A stretch of 11,413 bases of DNA from Actinomycetota bacterium (GTDB taxonomy: Bacteria > Actinomycetota > Actinomycetes > Streptosporangiales > Streptosporangiaceae): assembly GCA_003168295.1 (NCBI GenBank), contig PMST01000096.1, positions 1-11,413 on the forward strand, in the 5' to 3' direction. Positions 1 to 7,025 of this stretch are shown piece by piece (the stretch's first letter is position 1; each line of letters opens with the position of its first letter). The position numbers were made by a program, and so were the translations under genes. The notes beneath the pieces were generated by a model. It saw only the letters and a program-made list of their open reading frames with translations, searched no databases and was not told where the DNA came from.

Positions 1-138
1 TACTTTGCGCTGGACGGGACCGACCACGCCAGTCACAAGGAGCAGGCCAGCATGATCCGCCGGTACATCATCTGGCGCAACAACCACGCCTACGACGAAC
101 GACTCCGCCGCATCGTCGACAAGGCGAACGTAGCTTGA
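1..138 (+). CDS. IS630-family transposase, C-terminal end (cut by window start)
   Basis: Frame 1 is open from the first base to a TGA at 136-138 and gives 45 residues. They include LDGTDHASHKEQASMIRRY and WRNNHAYDERLRRIVDKANVA, which I recognise as the usual C-terminus of actinobacterial IS630/Tc1-mariner-type transposases; the last catalytic acidic residue of the DDE core lies upstream of this segment. The 5' part is outside the window, so whether the element is intact is unknown. The coding end is followed within about 40 bases by a decapitated dehydrogenase, so this is probably the right end of an element that interrupted or replaced that gene's 5' half. IS630 elements target TA dinucleotides, and a TA lies at 147-148 just past the stop, but without the left end the terminal repeat cannot be confirmed. 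Family call fairly sure; intactness unknown. Confidence 0.75.
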   Translation, partial: YFALDGTDHASHKEQASMIRRYIIWRNNHAYDERLRRIVDKANVA

Positions 139-175
139 TGCGGCACTAGCTGCCAACCGCGGCGGCTCCCGACCA

Positions 176-633
176 CTGCAAAAGGCGCTGCCGCTTCTGA
201 ACGACGGCGGATCAATCATCCTGAACTCGTCGGACCCGAAGGCCAAGGGCAATGACGGCATCGGCGTGTACGCGGCGATCATGGCGGCGCTGCGATCACT
301 GGCCCGCACCTGGGCCAGTGAGCTGCGGGACCGCAAGATTCGCGTCAACGTGATGACGCCACTGAGACGCCCGGCATCAACACACTCGCTGGCATCCTGA
401 CCCCTGGTCCCAACGCCGCCGAGGAATTCGAGAACTACCAGCGCAGCATTGTTCCAATGGCCCGCTACGCCACGGCCGAGGAGGTCGCGAACGCGGCGCT
501 TTTCCTGGCCTCGGACCCAAGCAGCTTCACCACCGGCGCCGACATTCCCGTCGACGGCGGCATCAACCAGGTCGCCCGCCGCGTCGAGGACCTATCCGCC
601 AACGACCCAGTTCGCCGCGGCCGTGCCCAGTAG
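176..633 (+). pseudogene. Short-chain dehydrogenase/reductase (SDR) remnant, 5'-truncated and frameshifted
   Basis: Frame 2 from about 176 encodes LQKALPLLNDGGSIILNSS, then a region with the SDR active-site Tyr (VYAAIMAALRSLARTW; the usual YxxxK Lys is not seen, the alignment giving YAAIM) and RKIRVNVMTP near 336-360. Frame 1 then carries the continuation TETPGINTLAG from 361, AEEVANAALFLASDPSSF and the family-typical end GADIPVDGGIN, with a stop at 631-633. The change from frame 2 to frame 1 near 355-361 sits where a classical SDR has the PG-x-x-x-TP loop, so a few bases appear to be missing there. The N-terminal Rossmann half with the TGxxxGxG cofactor motif (about 110 residues) is absent, and sequence before 176 does not resemble SDRs. 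About 17 residues after the normal C-terminus suggest the original stop is also lost. The protein would not be functional. Confidence 0.8.
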
Positions 634-650
634 GGGGACAATCGGCATAA

Positions 651-657
651 GGGAGGG
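651..657 (+). promoter_or_regulatory. Ribosome binding site deciding the methyltransferase start
   Basis: GGGAGGG directly abuts the ATG at 658 but lies 6 bases before the in-frame ATG at 664. Only the second spacing is normal, so 664 is the preferred start. Confidence 0.6.
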
Positions 658-663
658 ATGCTG

Positions 664-1749
664 ATGACCTCGGGCGACCAGACACCAGCGGCCGGCGGGG
701 GCCGGTCGGGGACGGCAAGCGCGGACGCGGGAACGGGCCAGGCGGTGATGGAGGCATGGCACTTGCTGGGACCGCTGATGGACCTGGTGACCCCGATGGC
801 GCTTCGGGTCGCCGCGACACTGCGGCTCGCGGACTTCATGCCGGATGACGACACCGGGGAGGGGGCCGTCCTCGGCGACCTGGCTGAGCGTGCCGGGGCT
901 GACCCGGAGGCTCTGGCCCGCATGCTGCGCCACCTAGTGCGGCACGGGGTGTTCACCGAGCTGCGTCCGGGACAGTTCGCGGCCAACCAGACCGCCGCGC
1001 TGCTGCGCACCGGCCAGCCGGGTGCGGTGTGGCTGGATCTGGATGGTTTCGGCGGCCGGATGGATCTGGCGTTCACCGGCCTGGCGCACACCGTGCGCAC
1101 TGGGGAGCCGGCCTGGGAGCAGGTTTTCGGCCGGCCGTTCTGGGCTTATCTGGACGCCAACCCCGCGATCAGCGCCTCCTTCGACGCGACCATGGCGGTG
1201 GACGCCGGGAACGCCGCGGTGGCGGACGGCTACGACTGGACAACGGTGCGGCACGTGGCCGACATCGGCGGCGGCACCGGGACGCTCATCGCCGGGGTGC
1301 TGCGGCGCAACCCGGAGCTGCGCGGCACGCTAGCCGACCTGCCGGACACCGCGGCCCGCGCCCGGCAGTACCTGGCCGGGCTCGGCCTGGACGGCCGGTG
1401 CGAGGTCATCGGCCAGAGCTTCTTCGACCCGCTGCCCCCCGGGGCGGACGCCTACCTGCTCAACCGCGTCATCCATGACTGGGACGACGCCGCGGCGACC
1501 GCGATCTTGCGCCGGTGCGCCGAAGCGGCGGGCAGCACCGGCCGGGTGCTGGTGATCGAATCGCACGGCACCGCCGTCGGCGACCCCGCCGCGTTCGCGG
1601 AGATGAACCTGCGCATGCTCGTCCTGACCGGCGGCCGCGAGCGCACCATCGACGACTACTCAGCCCTCGCCGCCGGCGCCGGCCTGCAGGTCACCGCGGT
1701 GCACGACATCACCGAACGTCACATGATCATCGAGTGCGTCCCCAGGTGA
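664..1749 (+). CDS. SAM-dependent O-methyltransferase (plant-type, Methyltransf_2 family)
   Basis: This encodes about 361 residues of a class I S-adenosylmethionine methyltransferase of the kind that O-methylates aromatic or polyketide hydroxyls in actinomycete secondary metabolism. Counting from ATG 658: residues about 30-120 form the helical dimerisation/winged-helix domain (LGPLMDLVTPMALRVAATLRLADF). VADIGGGTG at 200-208 is the SAM-binding motif I, LADLPD at 225-230 fits the family's acidic motif after strand 2, and LNRVIHDWDD at 268-277 holds the His-Asp-Trp motif whose His is the catalytic base in plant O-methyltransferases. MLVLTGGRERT at 320-330 is the conserved C-terminal segment. Length is normal for the family (about 340). 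The start at 664 is chosen for RBS spacing. It lies 30 bases after a dead SDR; the two may once have been a tailoring pair. No other biosynthetic gene is visible, so the substrate is unknown. Confidence 0.88.
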   Translation: MTSGDQTPAAGGGRSGTASADAGTGQAVMEAWHLLGPLMDLVTPMALRVAATLRLADFMPDDDTGEGAVLGDLAERAGADPEALARMLRHLVRHGVFTELRPGQFAANQTAALLRTGQPGAVWLDLDGFGGRMDLAFTGLAHTVRTGEPAWEQVFGRPFWAYLDANPAISASFDATMAVDAGNAAVADGYDWTTVRHVADIGGGTGTLIAGVLRRNPELRGTLADLPDTAARARQYLAGLGLDGRCEVIGQSFFDPLPPGADAYLLNRVIHDWDDAAATAILRRCAEAAGSTGRVLVIESHGTAVGDPAAFAEMNLRMLVLTGGRERTIDDYSALAAGAGLQVTAVHDITERHMIIECVPR

Positions 1750-1904
1750 CCGACGCGGCAGCGCCGCCAGCGGCACCGGACACTCGAGGAAGCAAGGCCA
1801 GCGCCTGCCAACTCAACTGAGACCGGACAACTGACCTGGGCGGCGGGCGATCGGCCGGCAAAATGGCGTCACCGGAGGTGCGCTCGGATGCCACCCAGAA
1901 GATT

Positions 1905-1948
1905 TGCTCTGTGGGCGGCCGCTTGACGGCACAGGCCGAGACAGAGCA
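1905..1948. repeat. 8-bp inverted repeat upstream of the small conserved gene
   Basis: TGCTCTGT at 1905-1912 is perfectly complemented by ACAGAGCA at 1941-1948, with 28 bases between. It lies about 90 bases before the start at 2038 in the 288-base gene-free gap after the methyltransferase. It could be an operator or a weak hairpin; no T-run follows and no matching promoter is evident. The gap otherwise holds only a 5-bp hairpin at 1755-1767 just after the methyltransferase stop. Confidence 0.3.
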
Positions 1949-2037
1949 GAAATGGGAGTTCTCCCGATGCGGGCCGCAGCCTCGGTTTCGTACCTTCCTA
2001 GTGCGGCAGATCACCGCATTGACAAGGGAGGTTAGAC

Positions 2038-2310
2038 ATGATTCTGGCAACCACGAAGATGGAGGACTACGAGCGGTTCCTGGCGATCTTCTCGACCAAG
2101 GGCGCCGAAAAGCGCCAGCAGCATGGCTCCAAGGGCGCGACGGTCTTCCGGGATCCCAGTGAGGACGACCGCGTCTGGGTGCTCTTCGACTGGGATCTGG
2201 CGGGCTGGCAGAGCTTCGTTACCGACCCGGAGGTTCCCGCGGTGCTCCAGGAGGCGGGGCACATTGGCCGGCCGCAGGTCGCGGAGCTCGGCGGCACCTA
2301 CGACGCCTAG
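2038..2310 (+). CDS. Small conserved protein, probable dimeric alpha/beta-barrel (monooxygenase-like) fold
   Basis: This 90-residue protein has a clear start: AAGGGAGG at 2024-2031 lies 6 bases before the ATG. It contains FSTKGAEKRQQHGSKGATVFRD, then WVLFDWDLAGWQSFVTDPEVP and a C-terminal GRPQVAELGGTYDA. The pattern (short strand, helix, hairpin, Trp-rich strand, a helix led by the DPEVP segment) fits the small ferredoxin-like dimeric barrels that include antibiotic-biosynthesis monooxygenases and relatives. I recall similar uncharacterised proteins in actinobacteria, but cannot name a family with certainty and see no catalytic residue set. It is probably cytosolic, with no signal peptide or membrane segment. 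It is followed after 60 bases by another well-formed start at 2371, so the two were probably co-transcribed. Function not assigned. Confidence 0.72.
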   Translation: MILATTKMEDYERFLAIFSTKGAEKRQQHGSKGATVFRDPSEDDRVWVLFDWDLAGWQSFVTDPEVPAVLQEAGHIGRPQVAELGGTYDA

Positions 2311-2370
2311 CGCCATCGCATCGAACGCCACCATCGATTCATCCGCAGCACATAACCAAAGGAGCCAGTC

Positions 2371-2472
2371 ATGAGCAGCCCTGCAGCCAAGTCACCCGGG
2401 TACTCGAAGTACGTCCTGTGCTGGGACGAGCGTCCGGCCGCCGGAACGGCCGAGTACGAGGCCATTCAGTCC
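2371..2472 (+). pseudogene. 5' fragment of a second small gene, broken by a deletion junction
   Basis: AAAGGAG at 2358-2364 lies 6 bases before ATG 2371, an excellent initiation site. The first 34 codons read naturally and include YSKYVLCWDERPAAGTAEYE. After about 2472 the reading frame (which stays open to 2619) no longer looks like protein, because the DNA there belongs to an HD-GYP/LuxR regulator in other frames. I infer that a deletion fused the beginning of this gene to the middle of the regulator. The N-terminus loosely recalls small DUF3303-like proteins (short strand, then ERP...GTAEYE), but 34 residues are too few for a firm call. If translated, the product would be an 82-residue chimera with a nonsense tail. 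Confidence 0.5.
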
Positions 2473-2473
2473 C

Positions 2474-3758
2474 GCCAATCCGGCCGAGGTCATGCACGAC
2501 GTGCTGGCGTTCGCCACCGCCAGGCCATCCCGCGGCCGAGCGCGAGCACATTGTCCAGGCGATCCAGGAAGGCGCACACGCGTGGGCGGTGCACAACTTC
2601 GCGTCAGGCTGCGAAGTAGCCGACATGCTGGTGCAGCGCCTTGATTTCGGCCCCGGCGTCCGAGACGCGCTGGCCTTCACGTTCGAGCGCTGGAACGGAA
2701 ATGGCTTCCCGAAAGGCGCGCACGGCGAGGAGATCCCGCTAGCGATGCGCGTGGTGCATCTCAGCCACGACATGGAGGCAATCGGCCGTCTCTTCTCGCC
2801 GGCCAGGGCGGTGGAGGCCGCGCATGAGCGTCGCGATCGCACCTACGATCCGGAGCTCGCGGGCCTGTTCGCTGCGCACGGGAGCAGCTGGTTCGACCGG
2901 CTGCAGAAAATGGAGCCATGGGACGCCGTGCTCGACCTCGAACCGGAACCGCACCGTACCCTGCAGGGCGCTGAACTCGACGATGCGCTCACGGTTGCGG
3001 CAGACTTCATTGACCTGAAATCGCCGTACATGGCCGGCCGCAGCCGCCGTTGCGCACAGCTGGCCACGGACGCCGCCGCACGGCTGGGCTTCGCCGACGG
3101 CGCCATCTTGACCCTGCGAAGAGCCGCGCTCGTGCACGAGTTCGGCACCACCGCCGTACCGAACTCGATCTGGGACAAGCCCGGGCCGCTCACCCGCGCC
3201 GAGTTCGACCGGGTGGAGCTTCACCCGATGCTCACCGAGCAGATGCTCCGCCGCTCACCGGCCGTCGCCCTGCTGAACCCGGTCGCGGCTGCACACCACG
3301 AGAAAACCAACGGGTCCGGCTACCACAAGGGCCTGCGAGCCGATGCCGTCGATTCGGGTGCGAGCGTCCTCGTTGCCGCAGACATCTACGTCGCGCTCAC
3401 CACCGACCGCGCTGATCGTCCCGCATTCTCCGGCAAGGACGCCGCGGCCGAGCTTCGCCGGCTCGCATCACAAGGCGCGCTCGAGCACGGCACGACCGAC
3501 GCCGTGCTCGCGGCGGCCGGCCACCGCCAGCCGCTCCCCAAGTCCCGCCGACCCCAGCACCCCGGCGGGCTCACCGGCCGCGAGGCCGAGGTGCTACGCC
3601 TGGCGGCGCGGAGTCTGACCACGCGAGAAATCGCCGACCGGCTCTACATCTCAGCCAAGACAGCCGACCACCACATCCAGCATGTCTACGCCAAGATCGG
3701 GGTATCAACCCGCGCCGCCGCCGCCCTGTGGGCGATGCGGCACGCCCTCGCCGGCTGA
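2474..3758 (+). pseudogene. Tandem HD-GYP / LuxR-type regulator, N-terminally truncated and frameshifted
   Basis: From 2523 to the stop at 3758 one frame encodes 411 regulator residues. About 2523-2822 is the C-terminal half of a first HD-GYP-like domain (FERWNGNGFPKGAHGEEIP, then VVHLSHDMEAI). About 3015-3437 is a second, complete HD-GYP-like domain with VPNSIWDKPGPLTRAEF and HHEKTNGSGYHKG. About 3567-3749 is a LuxR/GerE helix-turn-helix (GLTGREAEVLRLAARSLTTRE, ADRLYISAKTADHHI, KIGVSTRAAA). Codons 2474-2521 (ANPAEVMHDVLAFATA) continue the protein upstream in another frame; removing the single A at 2522 restores continuity to GHPAAEREH. Further upstream the gene is replaced by the 2371 fragment. 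In the second domain the HD pair is His-Glu (3135-3140) and GYP is GYH, so c-di-GMP hydrolysis is doubtful even in the parent. A shorter product from an internal start remains possible. Confidence 0.65.
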
Positions 3759-4152
3759 GCCATTCCCCGACCGAAACAGAAACAAGGGACTGGCCGAGAA
3801 TCCGAACCGGGTGATCTGTGCGCCAGCGTGGTCACCGATGTTCGAGAACCTGTGAGTACCGATTCTGCAGGGAGGTTGTCCGGACCAGCTCAAGCGCTGC
3901 CTGGTTTTGTTCGTGAGTTCCGGCACCAGGTATCACCGAGTTTCGGCGCCAGCGAGATTTCACCGTTCTCGATGTTCGCGACGTTGGGCACCATTGCCGA
4001 GCTGGACCCGGCTGCGCCGTCGCCGGACAGCGCCGCTCCCGCAGAGTGATGGGCGCGGGAGGGCAACGCGCATTGCCTGCGGTAGATCACTATGCCGGCC
4101 ACCGTTCGGGCACGGCACAGTGTCGGCTGACGAGGGGTGGCAGAATGCGCCT
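3759..4152. other. Gene-free stretch between the LuxR remnant and the Nudix gene
   Basis: About 394 bases with no recognisable gene. Several frames are open by virtue of high GC; the best candidate, 3828-4049 on the plus strand (73 codons), shows no motif, no convincing ribosome site and no family resemblance. GAGGGGTGG at 4132-4140 is the only purine-rich stretch near the Nudix start. I see no tRNA, strong hairpin or repeat. Confidence 0.4.
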
Positions 4153-4578
4153 GTGTCGATCTCCGTGGAAGGCTCACCCAAGGCTCGCATCGTCGTGGCG
4201 TTGCTGCGGGACGGCGACCGGGTACTGCTATGTCACCGATCTCCCCGGCGCCGTTGGTATCCCGACGTCTGGGACCTGCCCGGTGGGCACGTGGAGCCCG
4301 GGGAACTGCCCGGCGCGGCACTTGCTCGAGAGCTTCGAGAGGAGCTGGGCATCGACATCGCGGTGCCGTCGGGTCCGCCCGTGCAAGAAGTTCGTGCCGA
4401 CACGTTCGACATGCAGATCTGGCTGATCGAAGCGTGGACGGGGTCTCCGGTCAACGTTGCGCCAGACGAACACGATGCCATCGCGTGGTTCACCGAAGAC
4501 GCGCTTGGAGAACTGTCTCTGGCTCATGACAGCTACCTTGCGATGTTCAGCAAGGTTTTTGCCGAGCATCGAGCCTGA
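4153..4578 (+). CDS. Nudix hydrolase
   Basis: This encodes 141 residues when started at GTG 4153. The complete Nudix box GX5EX7REUXEEXGU is present at residues 45-67 (GHVEPGELPGAALARELREE, then LGI), with the metal-binding glutamates E60, E63 and E64. KARIVVALLRDGDRVLLCHR at 10-29 is the typical first beta-hairpin, and WYPDVWDLPGG leads into the box. Nudix enzymes cleave nucleoside diphosphates linked to another moiety (NTPs, nucleotide sugars, oxidised nucleotides); the exact substrate cannot be read here. The frame stays open far upstream, but the family start, immediately before the first strand, fits 4153. A GTG at 4120 adds 11 residues and is the main alternative. The ribosome site is weak for both (GAGGGG at 4132-4137 is 15 bases before 4153). 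It stands alone, between two degraded genes, and looks intact. Confidence 0.85.
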   Translation: MSISVEGSPKARIVVALLRDGDRVLLCHRSPRRRWYPDVWDLPGGHVEPGELPGAALARELREELGIDIAVPSGPPVQEVRADTFDMQIWLIEAWTGSPVNVAPDEHDAIAWFTEDALGELSLAHDSYLAMFSKVFAEHRA

Positions 4579-4654
4579 CCGCGACTGAACACGCGCTTCA
4601 TCGGCATGAGCGCGCATCTACCCCGTCGTCGCCAGTCTCGGAGGACCTCAACAG

Positions 4655-4673
4655 AGAGTCACTGAATGACTCT
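4655..4673. repeat. Short perfect dyad, 7-bp arms
   Basis: AGAGTCA at 4655-4661 and TGACTCT at 4667-4673 are perfect complements around a 5-base loop (CTGAA). It lies about 77 bases after the Nudix stop and 33 before an ATG at 4706. No T-run follows, so it is a poor intrinsic terminator by sequence; it may be a hairpin or a protein-binding dyad. It lies close to the integrase remnant, so a relic of a recombination site is conceivable but unsupported. Confidence 0.3.
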
Positions 4674-4727
4674 GGAAATCAGGGTGAAAGCGTACGGCTC
4701 CTGTCATGTCACTACAGGTGAGTGATT

Positions 4728-4894
4728 CCGCACGCCGGTTCCGGCATCATTTCAGCCATACCTGGCTGGACCGCGGCGGGGGCGAGGGCGACCTGATGGA
4801 GCTGAACGGCTGGTGCTCCCCGCTGATGCTGCGCCGCTTCGGCGCCAACGGCCGCAGCGCCCGCGCCCGCCGCAGCTACGACCGCATCGTCTGA
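4728..4894 (+). pseudogene. Tyrosine recombinase (integrase) C-terminal remnant
   Basis: Reading from 4736 to the TGA at 4892-4894 gives RFRHHFSHTWLDRGG, then EGDLMELNGW and SARARRSYDRIV, the recognisable C-terminus of actinobacterial tyrosine recombinases (usually HRFRHHFSHTWLDRGGAEGD). Only about 55 residues remain of a normal 300-400. The Trp of LNGW (codon 4811-4813) occupies the His/Trp position of the active site. Nine residues later, where the family has the nucleophilic Tyr of LRRYG, the codon at 4838-4840 is TTC (Phe). The expected Pro-His before RFRH appears as CCGCAC at 4728-4733, but two extra bases (4734-4735) put it out of frame, separating the catalytic His from the Arg. An ATG at 4706 could start a 62-residue product, but nothing suggests it is functional. 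It marks a former integrative element. Confidence 0.75.
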
Positions 4895-5056
4895 CAGACC
4901 CCGGCGTCGCGAAATATGTGCTCGCGGCCTGGCGCTCGAAGCTCGGACGAAGCGAGAGCTCCGTCGCTGGCGCGATAGGTTCCGGAGTGGGCCGGGCCAG
5001 GGCGCCTCGAGGCCGGCCGTCGCTTTGCACGGGGTTTCGGTCGGGATTGGGAGGCG

Positions 5057-6289
5057 CTATCCCAGCTGGCCGCGGCGGCGTGTCAGGTAGGCGGTCTCGG
5101 CGGTGTTGCCCGCCAGCTCGATGGCTTTGTCGTACGCCGCTCGCGACTCCTGGCTGCGGCCGAGCCGGCGCAGCAGGTCGGCGCGGGTCGCATGGTAGGC
5201 GTGATAGCCGGCCAGCTTGTGCTCAAGACGGTCGATGGCCGCCAGGGCTACCTCCGGGCCGTCAAGCTCGGCGACCGCGATGGCCCGGTTGAGGGCGATG
5301 ACCGGCGAGGGATCGAGGTGGACGAGCTGGTCGTAGAGGGCGACGACCTGCGACCAGTCGGTGGTGCGTACGTCGCGGGCGGAGGTGTGCACGGCGCTGA
5401 TCGCGGCGAGGATCTGGTAACGACCCGGAGCCACCCGGGCGGCTAGGCGCTCGCGCACCAGCCGGTGACCCTCGGCGATCAGCGCGGCGTCCCAGGTCCC
5501 GCGGTCCTGCTCGTCGAGGGTGACCAGTTCGCCGCTCGCCGAAACCCGGGCGGTGCGGCGGGCCTGGGTGAGGAGCATCAGCGCCAGCAGCCCGGCCACC
5601 TCGCCGTCGTCCGGCATGAGGGCACGGATCAGGCGAGTGAGCCGGATCGCCTCGGCGGTCAGGTCGTGACGTACGGGATCGGTGCCGGGGCCGGTCGCCA
5701 GGTAGCCCTCGTTGAAGACGAGGAACAGGACGGCGAGTACGCCGGAGACCCGGGCCGGGAGATCCTCCGCGGACGGCACCCGGTAAGGGATGCGAGCCGC
5801 CTTGATCTTAGCCTTCGCGCGGGTGATCCGCTGTCCCATGGTGGTCTCCTGGACCAGGAAGGCACGGGCGATCTCGGGCACGGTCAGGCCGGCGACCATC
5901 CGCAGCGTCAGCGCCACGCGGGTCTCCATCGCGAGCGCCGGGTGACAGCAGGTGAAGATCAGCCGGAGCCGCTCGTCGTCGATGACGCCGAGACGCCCGG
6001 GCGGGTCGTCGTCGTACAACAGCTGAGCCTCCTTCTGCTTGTCGTCGCGGTGGTTCTCGCGCCGGATCCGGTCGATGGCCTTGCGGTTGGCGGTGGTGGT
6101 CAGCCAGGCGCCGGCGTTGGGGGGTACGCCGTCGGCCGGCCACCGCTCGACGGCGATCGCGAACGCCTCGGCGGCCGCCTCCTCGGCGATGTCGAGGTCG
6201 CCGAAACGCCTGGTCAGGGAGGCGACCGCCCGCGCCCACTCCTCATGGTGGGCCTGGGTGATCGCCGCCTGGACGTCGACCAAGCTCAC
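5057..6289 (-). CDS. ECF42-type RNA polymerase sigma factor with C-terminal DUF6596/TPR-like extension
   Basis: This encodes 410 residues starting at GTG 6289. Residues about 10-80 are sigma region 2 (RRFGDLDIAEEAAAEAFAIA, then AWLTTTANRKAIDRIRRE). CCHPAL at 114-119 and VALTLRMVAGLTVPEIARAF at 125-144 belong to region 4, with its helix-turn-helix to about 165. VFNEGY at 191-196 and the following block are diagnostic of DUF6596. Residues 300-405 are TPR-like (PSPVIALNRAIAVAELDGPE; RADLLRRLGR; AAYDKAIELAGNTAE). This long form without an anti-sigma gene matches ECF42, where the C-terminal extension is needed for activity and genes for DGPF proteins lie alongside. The upstream DGPF gene overlaps by 4 bases (GTGA), implying translational coupling. 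Length and motifs look complete. The likely role is transcription of its own operon and a small regulon; the signal is unknown. Confidence 0.93.
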   Translation of the reverse strand: MSLVDVQAAITQAHHEEWARAVASLTRRFGDLDIAEEAAAEAFAIAVERWPADGVPPNAGAWLTTTANRKAIDRIRRENHRDDKQKEAQLLYDDDPPGRLGVIDDERLRLIFTCCHPALAMETRVALTLRMVAGLTVPEIARAFLVQETTMGQRITRAKAKIKAARIPYRVPSAEDLPARVSGVLAVLFLVFNEGYLATGPGTDPVRHDLTAEAIRLTRLIRALMPDDGEVAGLLALMLLTQARRTARVSASGELVTLDEQDRGTWDAALIAEGHRLVRERLAARVAPGRYQILAAISAVHTSARDVRTTDWSQVVALYDQLVHLDPSPVIALNRAIAVAELDGPEVALAAIDRLEHKLAGYHAYHATRADLLRRLGRSQESRAAYDKAIELAGNTAETAYLTRRRGQLG

Positions 6290-6609
6290 AGGAACGGACG
6301 CACCTCGACCTTCCGATTGCAGTGCTTCGACCCCTCGGCGGCGAGCTTGAGCGCCACCTCGAGGTCGGGGGCCTCCATGACCCAGAAGCCGGCGAGATGC
6401 GCCTTCGACTCCAGGAAGGGCCCGTCGGTGAACATCGCCTCCTCGCCCCGGTTGTCGATGACGGTGGCCGAACTGGGCGCCCCGAGACCCCCGGCGAAGA
6501 CCCAGTGACCCTCCGCCATGAGCCGGTCGTTGAACGCGTCGATGGCCGCCATCTCATCCGGGGTGGCAAGGCCGGCCGTGTCGTCGGTCACGGAAACCAG
6601 GTACTGCAT
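6286..6609 (-). CDS. DGPF/YCII-family protein, partner of the ECF42 sigma factor
   Basis: This encodes 107 residues from ATG 6609. FTDGPFLESKAHLAGFWVME (about 60-79) contains the DGPF signature and the following strand typical of YCII-related proteins, a small dimeric ferredoxin-like fold. The N-terminal MQYLVSVTDD and a C-terminal EVRPF also fit the family. AGGAGA on the minus strand at 6624-6619 precedes the start by 9 bases; an in-frame GTG at 6612 (6 bases) is an equally possible start adding one residue. Its stop shares GTGA with the sigma-factor start. In ECF42 systems DGPF genes are the best-known targets of the sigma factor, and their biochemical role is not settled. The protein is cytosolic, with no signal or membrane segment. 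It is first in the operon, so the promoter must lie in 6613-7000 on the minus strand. Confidence 0.9.
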   Translation of the reverse strand: MQYLVSVTDDTAGLATPDEMAAIDAFNDRLMAEGHWVFAGGLGAPSSATVIDNRGEEAMFTDGPFLESKAHLAGFWVMEAPDLEVALKLAAEGSKHCNRKVEVRPFL

Positions 6610-7025
6610 CACCGATCATCTCCTGTGGTTCGGGGCGCCCCTCGCGGGCGGCCTGTCCACCCCTGCTACGAACGCCTCTGCCCGGATCCGACGCCGCCTC
6701 GCGGATTTCTTCCGGGGACTTTCTGGTACGCCGGTTGTCAGCGATCCGGCAGCGCGACGGTTTCGGGGCGACTGCGCTCACTTCCCCCTGTGTGCGCCCA
6801 GAGCGCACGAAACTCTGGGACCGGATCGATCGGGAAGACCCTCACTAGTCGTCCGCGCATGCCGCGCGGAGTGCTCAGCTGCGAATGAGGCCCTGAGCAT
6901 GACGGCTCGTGCTCCCAGTGCCCGCACGGCGCCACCGTGACCGCCGCCCCAGGAGCCCGCACGTCCGCGTGCGGCTCCATCAGCAAGACCGCCTCCTGGA
7001 CAAACGCCCGACGCATGACACAAGT

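Noticed and set aside
465..1100. 211-codon open frame on the minus strand
   Set aside because: It is antisense to the SDR remnant and the methyltransferase; Ser/Arg/Pro-rich shadow with no family resemblance.
2018..2024. TTGACA at 2019-2024 as a -35 box
   Set aside because: It abuts the ribosome site and lies only 13 bases before the start codon, so no -10 box can follow upstream of the gene.
1863..2162. 99-codon plus-strand frame overlapping the small gene
   Set aside because: It overlaps the well-started 90-residue gene in another frame and shows no motif.
3828..4049. 73-codon plus-strand frame between the LuxR remnant and Nudix gene
   Set aside because: No recognisable family and no convincing ribosome site. 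It cannot be excluded, but is not supported.
3907..4152. N-terminal extension of the Nudix frame
   Set aside because: The 82 upstream codons are Arg/Pro-rich and precede the natural Nudix start, so they are treated as open only because of base composition.
4579..5056. tRNA or attachment site next to the integrase remnant
   Set aside because: I found no cloverleaf, T-loop sequence or direct repeat pair; only a 7-bp dyad and minor stems.
5465..6508. 347-codon open frame on the plus strand
   Set aside because: It is antisense to the sigma factor and DGPF genes and spans both; Gly/Asp/Arg-rich low-complexity translation.
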